Assembly: GCA_002327315.1 (NCBI GenBank)
Contig: DCVI01000182.1
Span: forward strand, 6,889-15,363
Direction: 5' to 3'
Source: Syntrophaceae bacterium UBA2192
GTDB taxonomy: Bacteria > Desulfobacterota > Syntrophia > Syntrophales > UBA2192
Length of the DNA stretch: 8,475 bases
The notes under the pieces were generated by a model. The model had not been told where the DNA came from and searched no databases. It saw only the letters and a program-made list of their open reading frames with translations. Below are positions 1 through 4,986 of the stretch, piece after piece; the first letter of the stretch is position 1; each line of letters starts with the position of its first letter. The position numbers were made by a program, and so were the translations under genes.

Positions 1-255
1 GATTTCATGTCCCGATTGAAATTTGAGATCATCCCCCTGCCCGCAGGGGAAAAACTGGGAAAATATCGCGGTGTGATAGCGGATGAAGACCTTCCGGTCC
101 TCGTTTCGGCTATCGAGTGCGGTGCGGACTACCTGGTCACTGGCGACAAGAAGCATTTTGGAGGGCTCAAGGGTCGCAAGGACATCCCGCTGAAGATTTG
201 CTCGCCTTCCGAGTTTGTCGAAATCCTGGCCGCTGGCATAAAGGAACTTGAGTAG
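1..255 (+). CDS. PIN-domain protein, C-terminal part (5' end outside window)
   Basis: The reading frame is open from the first base, so the ATG at position 7 is probably internal and the N-terminal half of the protein lies upstream. What remains matches the C-terminal half of a PIN-domain nuclease of the VapC/toxin type: counting from the ATG at 7, an Asp-Glu-Asp-Leu-Pro-Val-Leu stretch (about residues 26-32) is followed by an Ala-Asp-Tyr-Leu-Val-Thr-Gly-Asp stretch (about 40-47). In this family those two segments bring acidic residues that bind the catalytic metal. PIN toxins cleave RNA; whether this one is an active toxin cannot be judged without the N-terminal Asp and Glu. It ends with TAG at 253-255 in a conserved-looking C-terminus. 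Its antitoxin, if any, would lie upstream of the window. The PIN assignment is good; the toxin role is inferred. Confidence 0.75.
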   Translation, partial: DFMSRLKFEIIPLPAGEKLGKYRGVIADEDLPVLVSAIECGADYLVTGDKKHFGGLKGRKDIPLKICSPSEFVEILAAGIKELE

Positions 256-512
256 CGGGCCGCGGGGAAATAGGGGAGAAGATTCGTATAATGATGGGAT
301 TCCGGCGTCAGGCTTCGGGACACCAATAGTCTGTCCCGTCCATCCGGTCTATCCCGTCATGGCGCAAGCGGCAGGGAAGGGGTTAAAAACAGGTTCAGGG
401 GTCAAAGGGTTCAGAGGTTCAATAACAAAAGACAGGTTCAGGGGTCAAAGGAAAAACGGGGAAGAAAAGCCGCACGATGAGATTAGCCGACCCGAGATTT
501 ACGTTTCATGGG
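256..512. other. Non-coding spacer with degenerate repeats
   Basis: No convincing gene is seen. The open frame at 248-523 has repeat-derived, low-complexity translation and no good ribosome site. The stretch around 331-360 is built of near-repeats of the type GTC(T/C)(G/A)TCC, which recur in degenerate form near 1170-1180 and 2418-2440. A 20-bp exact direct repeat follows at 389-451. Confidence 0.6.
389..451. repeat. 20-bp exact direct repeat
   Basis: The sequence ACAGGTTCAGGGGTCAAAGG occurs at 389-408 and again, identically, at 432-451, with a partial third copy (GGGTTCAGAGGTTCA) between them at about 407-421. It sits in the non-coding spacer and resembles short dispersed intergenic repeats. 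No function can be assigned. Confidence 0.75.
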
Positions 513-541
513 TTGACAAGTAGATTGTCAGGAGTTAGAAT
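513..541 (+). promoter_or_regulatory. Sigma70-type promoter with palindromic operator for the first toxin-antitoxin operon
   Basis: A perfect -35 box TTGACA (513-518) and a -10 box TAGAAT (536-541, one mismatch to consensus) are separated by exactly 17 bp. Overlapping the -35 box and spacer is a perfect inverted repeat, TGACAA at 514-519 and TTGTCA at 525-530, around a 5-bp centre. Ribbon-helix-helix antitoxins bind such palindromes and repress their own operon, so this is the likely autoregulatory operator of the gene pair starting at 573. The expected transcript start is near 548, leaving a leader of about 25 nt that contains the ribosome site AGAGGTG (562-568). Confidence 0.82.
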
Positions 542-572
542 ACGAAAGAATATATTTGAATAGAGGTGTGGC

Positions 573-815
573 ATGTCAAAGACCGTGACATTGAGACTGG
601 ACGACGAGGTCTACGGCCTTTTTCTTGAGGCGGCAAAGGCTGAAAACCGGCCCCTGTCGAACCTGATCGAAACAGCGGCCCTGAGCCGGATCCGGGAGCA
701 GCAGTTCGTCGATGATGCTGAAATGTCTGAGATTTCGGCGAACGAAAACCTGCTGAAACGATTGCAAAAAGGCGCCCGCGAAGCCAAGCTCGGAAAGGGC
801 CGGTTCGTTGACTGA
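573..815 (+). CDS. Ribbon-helix-helix antitoxin (type II toxin-antitoxin)
   Basis: An 80-residue protein. Its first 45 residues have the ribbon-helix-helix pattern: a short strand (TVTLRLDDEVY, about residues 4-14), then helix, turn and helix (to about residue 44) with Pro-Leu-Ser-Asn-Leu-Ile starting helix two. This half should dimerise and bind DNA. The rest is charged and probably forms the toxin-binding tail (NENLLKRLQKGAREAKLGKG region, about 57-76). The ATG at 573 is chosen because AGAGGTG lies 4-5 nt upstream and a strong promoter lies at 513-541. The gene overlaps the next one by 8 bp, indicating translational coupling, with the antitoxin first as is usual. Likely role: neutralises the RelE/ParE-type toxin that follows and represses the operon through the palindrome at 514-530. 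The exact subfamily (CopG, ParD or RelB-like) cannot be fixed by eye. Confidence 0.85.
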   Translation: MSKTVTLRLDDEVYGLFLEAAKAENRPLSNLIETAALSRIREQQFVDDAEMSEISANENLLKRLQKGAREAKLGKGRFVD

Positions 816-1086
816 TTTCCGGATTTTTGAAACCGAACAGTTTCAAAAAGACTTAAAGCAGATTGCCCGCTCAGGGTTGCCCAAGTTGGTAAGCAAGCTT
901 TACGAGTATGTTTACCCGCAACTCCGCTCAAACCCGGTAACAGGGAGCAACATCAAGCGATTAAAAGGGCCCTACTCGGACATGTGGCGATACCGGATCG
1001 GCGCGTGGCGCTTTTTCTATAAAATCGACGAAAAACAGCGGATTGTTTCCATGATCGCCGCCTCCCATCGCAGCAGCGCATATTAG
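808..1086 (+). CDS. RelE/ParE-family toxin
   Basis: A 92-residue basic protein with the RelE/ParE fold signature: an N-terminal strand and helix (FRIFETEQFQKDLKQI, residues 4-19), then the conserved core near residues 49-92, including Ile-Lys-Arg-Leu-Lys-Gly, Trp-Arg-Tyr-Arg-Ile-Gly-Ala-Trp-Arg and a C-terminal His-Arg-Ser. Family members are either ribosome-dependent mRNA interferases (RelE) or gyrase inhibitors (ParE); the sequence alone does not decide which, though the Arg-rich strands and terminal HR-S-x-Y resemble the RelE/StbE side. The start codon is TTG at 808-810, preceded by GGAAAGG (about 792-798) and overlapping the antitoxin stop by 8 bp, so toxin translation is probably coupled and kept low. 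It ends with TAG at 1084-1086. The protein is full length for the family and shows no lesion. Confidence 0.86.
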   Translation: MTDFRIFETEQFQKDLKQIARSGLPKLVSKLYEYVYPQLRSNPVTGSNIKRLKGPYSDMWRYRIGAWRFFYKIDEKQRIVSMIAASHRSSAY

Positions 1087-1197
1087 ACAAACGCATCCCA
1101 GTCTCTGGTCATGCCGCTGCGCGGCGGAAATGGGAACTGGGAATTGGGTAATTGGAAAGAGGGAAGAAGGTCTATTCGGTCAGGTGAGAAGGTCTGT
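1087..1197. other. Spacer with GCCGC hairpin after the first toxin gene
   Basis: No gene. A 5-bp perfect hairpin GCCGC-TGC-GCGGC lies at 1113-1125, 26 bp after the toxin stop. It has no T-run after it, so it is not a standard intrinsic terminator. A sister hairpin lies at 2441-2453 after the second toxin gene. The remainder (1126-1197) is purine-rich, degenerate repeat-like DNA. Confidence 0.5.
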
Positions 1198-1605
1198 CTA
1201 GTGTCCTGTCCCGGAAATACATTATATATATTCTGAGCGGGATTATCATACATTCAAAACAGTCATCGCGAGGAGGCGCAGCCGACGCGGCGATCTACGA
1301 TTCGGAAATCTCAAGGAAATTACTCTCAACGGAAGATTGCCGCGCGGTGTTTATCCTGAGCCTGTCGAAGGGCTCCTAAGAAACAGTTCTGTCGTTTCCC
1401 CTCCCTTGACGGGAGGGGATAAAGGGGAGGGTGAAGGATTTCAAGACCCCCTCACCCCTGCCCTCTCCCGCGAGGGGAGAGGGTGTATCTTCCATCGATA
1501 AGCCCGTCCACAGACGGGGGCCGTGGCTCGCAATGACAATTTTTTCGTCTCAGGAAGAAGCCTGCGGGAATCAATTATAAAATAATTTCCGGGACAGGCC
1601 ACTAG
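1198..1605. mobile_element. MITE-like non-autonomous element, 408 bp, with 21-bp inverted ends
   Basis: The left end CTAGTGTCCTGTCCCGGAAAT (1198-1218) is repeated inverted at 1585-1605 with one mismatch (T versus G at position 7). Both ends begin with CTAG; being palindromic, this may be part of the terminal repeat or a 4-bp target duplication. IS701-type elements, for example, target YTAR. No transposase or other convincing gene lies inside, so movement would need a transposase supplied from elsewhere. The interior is a mosaic of dispersed repeats: a TCATCGCGAGGAGGCGCAGC segment (1264 onward) and its divergent inverted partner GGCTCGCAATGACA (about 1525-1538), a GAGCCTGTCGAAGGGCTC segment (about 1359-1376), and a strong hairpin CCCTCTCCC/GGGAGAGGG (1461-1469 with 1475-1483). 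The element ends 27 bp before the -35 box of the next toxin-antitoxin operon. The terminal repeats are directly visible; mobility is inferred. Confidence 0.7.
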
Positions 1606-1631
1606 CGGGTATGGGTTCGTTTATCATTTTA

Positions 1632-1660
1632 TTGACACGGTGAGTGGAAGTGGCTACAAT
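1632..1660 (+). promoter_or_regulatory. Sigma70-type promoter of the second toxin-antitoxin operon
   Basis: A perfect -35 box TTGACA (1632-1637) and -10 box TACAAT (1655-1660, one mismatch) are 17 bp apart. The predicted transcript start is near 1667, about 29 nt before the ATG at 1696. The leader contains the ribosome site GGAGGA (1684-1689). Confidence 0.82.
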
Positions 1661-1680
1661 GAATGTGAAGTGGTTACCAC
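1647..1680 (+). promoter_or_regulatory. Operator-like direct and inverted repeats over the start site
   Basis: GAAGTGGCTAC (1647-1657) and GAAGTGGTTAC (1667-1677) form an 11-bp direct repeat with one mismatch, exactly 20 bp apart, that is, about two helical turns and on the same DNA face. The second copy merges into a perfect inverted repeat GTGGT-T-ACCAC (1670-1680). The first copy overlaps the -10 box and the second covers the likely transcript start. This is a plausible binding site for the antitoxin or the antitoxin-toxin complex encoded next. The function is inferred from position. Confidence 0.6.
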
Positions 1681-1695
1681 CGTGGAGGAACGATC

Positions 1696-1974
1696 ATGAA
1701 AACTGCCGGCATTAAGGAACTGAAAAATCAATTGAGCCGCTACATCGGCTACGTGAAGAGAGGCGACGATGTGCTGATCACCGAGAGGGGCAAGGTGATT
1801 GCGCGAGTCGTCAAAGAAGACTCTCCGCGCACTCTGCTGAGGCAAGCACTGCAGCCTCTACTGCTGAAAGGGCAAATCACCATGCCCCTTCAGGAGATCG
1901 ACCATGATGTACCCGAACCTATATTGCTGCCGGGAAAATCGATGTCAAAGATCATTCTTGAGGATCGTCGATGA
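1696..1974 (+). CDS. Phd/YefM-family antitoxin
   Basis: A 92-residue protein whose N-terminus is typical of the Phd/YefM (prevent-host-death) antitoxins: K-T-A-G-I-K-E-L-K-N-Q-L-S-R-Y at residues 2-16, then V-K-R-G-D-D-V-L-I-T-E-R-G-K-V-I-A-R-V (about 20-38), the strand-helix-strand region that dimerises and binds DNA. The C-terminal tail (about 55-92), rich in Pro, Leu and charged residues, should be unstructured alone and wrap around the toxin. The ATG at 1696 follows GGAGGA by 6 nt. The stop codon overlaps the toxin start in an ATGA (1971-1974), so the two genes are translationally coupled. Expected role: holds the PIN toxin inactive and, with it, represses the promoter at 1632-1660 through the repeats at 1647-1680. 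Confidence 0.88.
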   Translation: MKTAGIKELKNQLSRYIGYVKRGDDVLITERGKVIARVVKEDSPRTLLRQALQPLLLKGQITMPLQEIDHDVPEPILLPGKSMSKIILEDRR

Positions 1975-2396
1975 TTCTTTATTTAGATACCAGCGCCCTG
2001 GTGAAAAAATACGTGAAAGAGCCCGGCTCTTCGAAAGTCATTTCGGCCTGGAAAAAGGCGCTGGGCATCGCGACCTCAGCGGTCACCTGTGCCGAGATTC
2101 TGGCGGCCTTTCACCGCAAAACCAGGGAGGAACGCATTGATCCATCCGTAATGGAGGATCTGGTGGCGGCGTTCCTGAAAGACTGGAAGAGTTTTATTAT
2201 TGTCGAGGTCAATGACAAGCTTAACGAACTCCTTCCGCCGCTTATCGGCCGCCATGCTTTGAGAGGCTTCGATGCCATCCACCTGGCCTCCGCGTCGATC
2301 CTGAACTCAGCGGTAACGGATTCTTTTTTGTTTGCCTGCTACGATGAAAGGCTTCTGGCGGCGGCCAGGGCCGAAACCCTGGAGACACTGCCGTAA
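1971..2396 (+). CDS. vapC: PIN-domain ribonuclease toxin, VapC type
   Basis: A full-length 141-residue PIN-domain protein. The four acidic residues expected of an active site are present: Asp6 in YLDTSALVK, Glu42 in TCAEIL, Asp101 in GFDAIHLA and Asp125 in CYDERL. In the family these bind Mg or Mn ions and cleave RNA, often tRNA or the sarcin-ricin loop of 23S rRNA; the target here is unknown. The start ATG overlaps the antitoxin stop (ATGA), which fits the usual antitoxin-toxin order. No truncation or lesion is visible, so it is probably functional. Two overlapping hairpins (2425-2453) follow the stop. The partner antitoxin is of the Phd/YefM type, a common pairing for VapC proteins of this kind. 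Confidence 0.9.
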   Translation: MILYLDTSALVKKYVKEPGSSKVISAWKKALGIATSAVTCAEILAAFHRKTREERIDPSVMEDLVAAFLKDWKSFIIVEVNDKLNELLPPLIGRHALRGFDAIHLASASILNSAVTDSFLFACYDERLLAAARAETLETLP

Positions 2397-2424
2397 TCCG
2401 TGAGAACAAGCCGGAGAGTCTATT

Positions 2425-2453
2425 CGGCCTGTCCGGTCAGGCCGCTACGCGGC
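2425..2453. repeat. Two overlapping, mutually exclusive hairpins
   Basis: CGGCCTG (2425-2431) pairs perfectly with CAGGCCG (2438-2444) across a 6-nt loop. GCCGC (2441-2445) pairs with GCGGC (2449-2453) across 3 nt. They share bases 2441-2444, so only one can form at a time. There is no T-run, so this is not a textbook terminator, although a structure-dependent 3' end for the toxin transcript is possible. The second hairpin matches that at 1113-1125 except for one loop base. Confidence 0.55.
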
Positions 2454-2474
2454 AGTCATTGGGTGATGAGTTGA

Positions 2475-3953
2475 TTGGTTGATGAAGCAGGAAAAGAAAT
2501 AAAAGCCATACTTTCACATCCGGGATGTCATTCCCGCCTCTATTTAATCGCTTATATTCTATTACTATCCATTGTTGGCTTGTGGCCGTTTAATTTCAGG
2601 GAGAAGAACAACGTAGTCATCAAGCCCGCAGGCGGGTTGGAGATCGCCAGGCACGGGACGGCTTATACGGCTTTGCCTGCGGGTAAGCTGCAGGACCTGA
2701 AACAGTTTGCGATTCTTGTTGACCTTACGACAACGTCGGATGGGCTGGATTCACTTGGGAAGATTTTCGGCTATCTCATCAGCCAGGAGGCTGAGAATTT
2801 CTTCTTGGCACAGTGGAAGGATGGCATGGAGTTTCGTGTCCGCACTGAAAGAAATTCGGGCGGAATGATTTTTGGCGCGGATGGGGTTCTGGAAAAAGAA
2901 ACGAGAACGACATGCCTGATCATTTATGACGGGCAAAAGATGCACTTTTACAAGAATGGGGCACTCATAAGAAGAGACAATCGCGGCCCTTTGTCTTTCA
3001 GTAACTGGGACCGAACGTATCCGCTGGTGATCGGTACGGATGCGACGGGCAGGTCGCAATGGAAGGGACGCCTCTACCATATTGCAGTGTGGGATAAGGC
3101 TCTATCACCGGAGGCGGTCGCTGACTACACGAGGCAAGCAATCGAAGGTGGTAGAGGAGCCGACAGCCGACAGTCGACAGTCGACAGCCAGAAGAAAAGA
3201 AGCCAACAGCAAACAACCAAGCAAGAAAATCCCCCTGTGTCCCCCTTTGTTAAAGGGGGAGAATCCGATGGGAGGCCGTTGATACACTACGTCTTCAAGA
3301 CGGAGAATACATACGAACCAACATTCAGGGGTGGGAAGGCGTTAGGGGTGCGGGATCTGGGGAAGGGGGAGGCGGCGGATCTGGTCATTCCGGAGCATTT
3401 CACGCCTTATCAAAGGGTGTATTTAGGTTGGGACCCGGATTGGATGAAAAATAGAACGGATTGGCTGGACGCGGTAGTCAACATACTCGGGTTCCTTCCA
3501 TTCGGACTTCTGCTTGTTTTTTCGCTTTGCAAAACAGTGAGTCAGGGACCACTGAGCCACAAGCCACAAGCCACAAGCCACAAGGCAGGAAAAGGGACCA
3601 GGGGCGAGGGAGCAGGGACGAGTGCCGCAATGCGGCAGGACAGCCGACAGCCGACAGACGACAGCCGACGGTCGGCAGTAACAAGACAAGAAAATCCCCC
3701 TGTGTCCCCCTTTGCGAAAGGGGGAGGGTTGGAGGGTGGCCCCTTTGCGAAAGGGGGCGGAATAGTTGTAGCGGTGGTTTTGGCTGTGGTGGTGGGGTTT
3801 GGGGTGAGCTTGGCCATTGAATTGTTGCAGGCGTATCTGCCGTCGAGGGATTCCAGTTTGAGGGACCTCATCACGAATACGGCAGGCACACTGTTCGGGG
3901 CCCTTGCGGCGGTTTGGTATTCGCGAAAACGTGCAACCGCGACAAGTGCCTGA
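2475..3953 (+). CDS. VanZ-family membrane protein with LamG-like domain, carrying two in-frame repeat insertions
   Basis: A 492-residue protein. Order: membrane segment 1 (about residues 21-40, ending in GLWPF); a concanavalin/LamG-like domain in the following outside loop (about 45-225, with FYKNGALI and GRLYHIAVWDKALS typical of that fold); repeat insert 1 (about 229-266); a conserved stretch ending in membrane segment 2 (333-352, NILGFLPFG); repeat insert 2 (about 358-429); membrane segment 3 (430-453) and segment 4 (about 466-485). The VanZ signature residues are present: Glu449 and Gln452, Arg458, Asp464, Asn468 and Gly471. VanZ proteins are poorly understood; some change glycopeptide sensitivity, and LamG-VanZ proteins can accompany exosortase/exopolysaccharide genes, as here. 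The start is uncertain: TTG at 2475 is the first codon after an in-frame stop, the ribosome site is weak, and no ATG precedes membrane segment 1. The stop TGA (3951-3953) lies inside an octamer repeat array. Confidence 0.78.
   Translation: MVDEAGKEIKAILSHPGCHSRLYLIAYILLLSIVGLWPFNFREKNNVVIKPAGGLEIARHGTAYTALPAGKLQDLKQFAILVDLTTTSDGLDSLGKIFGYLISQEAENFFLAQWKDGMEFRVRTERNSGGMIFGADGVLEKETRTTCLIIYDGQKMHFYKNGALIRRDNRGPLSFSNWDRTYPLVIGTDATGRSQWKGRLYHIAVWDKALSPEAVADYTRQAIEGGRGADSRQSTVDSQKKRSQQQTTKQENPPVSPFVKGGESDGRPLIHYVFKTENTYEPTFRGGKALGVRDLGKGEAADLVIPEHFTPYQRVYLGWDPDWMKNRTDWLDAVVNILGFLPFGLLLVFSLCKTVSQGPLSHKPQATSHKAGKGTRGEGAGTSAAMRQDSRQPTDDSRRSAVTRQENPPVSPFAKGGGLEGGPFAKGGGIVVAVVLAVVVGFGVSLAIELLQAYLPSRDSSLRDLITNTAGTLFGALAAVWYSRKRATATSA
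3159..3260. repeat. Repeat block A inside the VanZ gene
   Basis: The block starts with four 7-bp units of GCCGACA/GTCGACA (3159-3186), continues through an A-rich linker, and ends in a 28-bp segment (3222-3249) followed by a perfect hairpin CCCCCTTT-GTT-AAAGGGGG (3241-3259). The 28-bp segment is identical to 3687-3714 in block B. It translates in frame to a QENPPVSPFVKGG-type peptide. Such C-rich/G-rich hairpin repeats normally lie between genes. Confidence 0.85.
3541..3760. repeat. Repeat block B inside the VanZ gene
   Basis: A composite of several repeat types: four exact tandem copies of GCCACAA (3556-3583); a perfect inverted repeat TGCCGCA-A-TGCGGCA (3623-3637); about five degenerate 7-bp units related to GCCGACA (3643-3677); the 28-bp segment shared with block A (3687-3714) with hairpin CCCCCTTT-GCG-AAAGGGGG (3706-3724); and a second hairpin CCCCTTT-GCG-AAAGGGG (3740-3756). 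The block is read through in frame and adds about 72 residues to the loop between membrane segments 2 and 3. Confidence 0.85.
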
Positions 3954-3984
3954 GTGTCTAAGTGTATTAGTGCCTGAGTGAAGA
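3945..3984. repeat. Octamer tandem array AGTGNNNN overlapping the VanZ stop codon
   Basis: AGTG recurs every 8 bp at 3945, 3953, 3961, 3969 and 3977; the first and fourth units are both AGTGCCTG. The VanZ stop codon TGA (3951-3953) falls within the array, so the last codons of that gene are repeat-derived. Confidence 0.75.
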
Positions 3985-4149
3985 AAAAGGGGAATCGGGA
4001 TTCCGGTTTCGGGATAAGAAGAAAAGAGAGAAATCGTAGATCGCCTCGCCTCAGAGAATCCACCCTCACCCCGACCCTCTCCCCTCAAGGAAGAGGGAAC
4101 CTATAAGGTAACTTTCCCCGCAGGGAGAGGAAGATCAGGGAATGGTTTT
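3985..4149. repeat. Spacer holding fragments of dispersed intergenic repeats
   Basis: No gene. It contains a small hairpin GGAATC-GG-GATTCC (3991-4004); a 14-bp segment AATCGTAGATCGCC (4032-4045) that is the exact reverse complement of 1289-1302 inside the 408-bp element; and a CCCTCACCCC...CCCTCTCCCC element (about 4063-4136) related to copies at 1450-1483 and 4854-4930. CCTCTCCCCTCAAGG is identical at 4076-4090 and 4870-4884. Confidence 0.7.
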
Positions 4150-4488
4150 TCATAGGGAAAGGACCAGGCGCAATCCCTCGTCGATGGACCTGATCAAACG
4201 CGAAGACAGGCGGCCGCATTTTTCCGTGAGAAATTCTCGATCCACCGTGATGACCTGGGAGACATTGACGACGGAATCTTTCGGCAATCCGGACTCGGTT
4301 GCAGGAAGCAGGACGTTGCCCGGCGCTTCTGCAAGGCGAAGATTGGAGGTTACAACAGCGGCGATGACTGTCCGAATGCGACTCCGGTTGAAAGCGTTCG
4401 ATTGGACGATCACGACGGGGCGCCGAAAACCGGGTTCCGACGCTACAGGATCAGGCAACTGCGCCCACCAGATATCCCCCCGTTCCAT
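4150..4488 (-). CDS. MazF/PemK-family endoribonuclease toxin
   Basis: A 112-residue protein read on the minus strand. The N-terminal RGDIWWAQLP (residues 3-12), GFRRPVVIVQ (20-29) and VVTSN (45-49) segments are the MazF/PemK signature. Family knowledge assigns catalysis to the conserved Arg (here Arg22 or Arg23) and the Thr/Ser of the third motif (Thr47, Ser48). SVVNVSQVITVDREFL (about 72-87) is the typical C-terminal half. MazF toxins cut single-stranded mRNA at short specific sequences; the target here is unknown. The ATG (4488-4486) shares its first base with the antitoxin stop (TAATG), and a GAGG sits about 8 nt upstream, indicating coupled translation. The protein is full length with no lesion. 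The gene ends just before a dispersed repeat, with no clear terminator. Confidence 0.9.
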   Translation of the reverse strand: MERGDIWWAQLPDPVASEPGFRRPVVIVQSNAFNRSRIRTVIAAVVTSNLRLAEAPGNVLLPATESGLPKDSVVNVSQVITVDREFLTEKCGRLSSRLIRSIDEGLRLVLSL

Positions 4489-4724
4489 TACCAGTCCTCA
4501 TGGGGTAGTGATCTGGTCTGCATTTGAGTGAGGCTTGTAGGCATGGAAGAATCTTCCTCCGAATAAACTTCATCCAGGCGTGCGGTCACATGGCGACTTC
4601 GATGTTTTGCAAGGAACTCGTTCACTGCGGTGGCATAAAGCTCGCTTCGCGAAACGCCAAGACGCCTCGCAAGAGCATCTGCAGAGCGAAATATTTTGTC
4701 GGGGATGGATATGGCTGTTTTCAT
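4488..4724 (-). CDS. Ribbon-helix-helix antitoxin partner of the MazF-type toxin
   Basis: A 78-residue protein on the minus strand. Residues 1-42 show a ribbon-helix-helix domain: strand KTAISIPDKIF (2-12), helix one (13-22), turn GVSRSELY (23-30) and helix two ending in NEFLAKH. This half should dimerise and bind the operator. The acidic, Ser/Thr-rich tail (about 50-78) is the probable toxin-neutralising part. The antitoxin gene is first and overlaps the toxin start by 1 base. Upstream lies a near-consensus promoter with a perfect palindrome (4731-4759). There is no Shine-Dalgarno sequence before the ATG at 4724, and the predicted transcript start coincides with that ATG, so translation is probably leaderless. 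Functional pairing is inferred from order and overlap. Confidence 0.87.
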   Translation of the reverse strand: MKTAISIPDKIFRSADALARRLGVSRSELYATAVNEFLAKHRSRHVTARLDEVYSEEDSSMPTSLTQMQTRSLPHEDW

Positions 4725-4730
4725 ACTAAG

Positions 4731-4759
4731 AGTATAACTTCGGTTATACTTGTTGTCAA
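4731..4759 (-). promoter_or_regulatory. Promoter with perfect palindromic operator for the antitoxin-MazF operon
   Basis: On the minus strand, -35 TTGACA (4759-4754) and -10 TATACT (4736-4731, one mismatch) are 17 bp apart. A perfect 8-bp inverted repeat, AGTATAAC and GTTATACT around a 4-bp centre (4731-4750), covers the -10 box and most of the spacer. Bound antitoxin would directly block RNA polymerase. Counting 7 nt from the -10 box places the transcript start on the A of the start codon at 4724. Confidence 0.87.
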
Positions 4760-4760
4760 G

Positions 4761-4986
4761 AGATTACTGAGCAAGACGTGGGGGAAGGGATGCGGCAAAG
4801 CCGCAGTGAAAGAAGATAAAAAGTGGAAGAAGTGATGGAAGGAATGAAATTATTCCCCCTCACCTCAATCCTCTCCCCTCAAGGGCGAGGGAGATCAAGG
4901 AAAATGTTTTCCCTTGGAGAGGGAGATCATGGAAGGGGTTTGCTAGAGGCTCGGCTCGCAATGACAGTTCATAGTGAGGAGAACAA
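4761..4986. repeat. Spacer with dispersed repeats upstream of the exosortase gene
   Basis: No gene. It holds a perfect hairpin TGCGGC-AAA-GCCGCA (4791-4805); a CCCTCACCTCAATCCTCTCC-type element (about 4857-4930) whose parts GGGAGATCAAGG and GGGAGATCATGG are internal near-repeats; and GGCTCGCAATGACA (about 4951-4964), also found near 1525-1538 inside the 408-bp element. No convincing promoter for the exosortase gene was found, but a good ribosome site GAGGAG lies at 4976-4981. Confidence 0.65.

Noticed and set aside
248..523. Open frame of 91 codons on the plus strand
   Set aside because: Its translation follows repeat DNA (Gly/Pro-rich, direct repeats), it has no good ribosome site and no family resemblance, and it overlaps the promoter of the next operon.
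2425..2453. Intrinsic terminator after vapC
   Set aside because: The hairpins are good but there is no downstream T-run; kept only as hairpins.
3543..3680. Possible CRISPR array from the 7-bp tandem repeats
   Set aside because: The repeats are 7 bp and contiguous, with no spacers of regular length and no cas genes nearby.
3423..4088. Long minus-strand open frame across the VanZ gene 3' part
   Set aside because: It is a shadow: the plus-strand frame has clear VanZ membrane segments and signature residues, whereas the minus frame is rich in repeat-derived residues.
4142..4531. Plus-strand open frame opposite the MazF-type toxin
   Set aside because: The minus strand encodes a recognisable MazF/PemK protein with coupled antitoxin and promoter; the plus frame has no family features.
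4939..4967. Promoter for the exosortase gene
   Set aside because: TTGCTA at 4939 has no acceptable -10 box at 16-18 bp, and the segment is part of a dispersed repeat.
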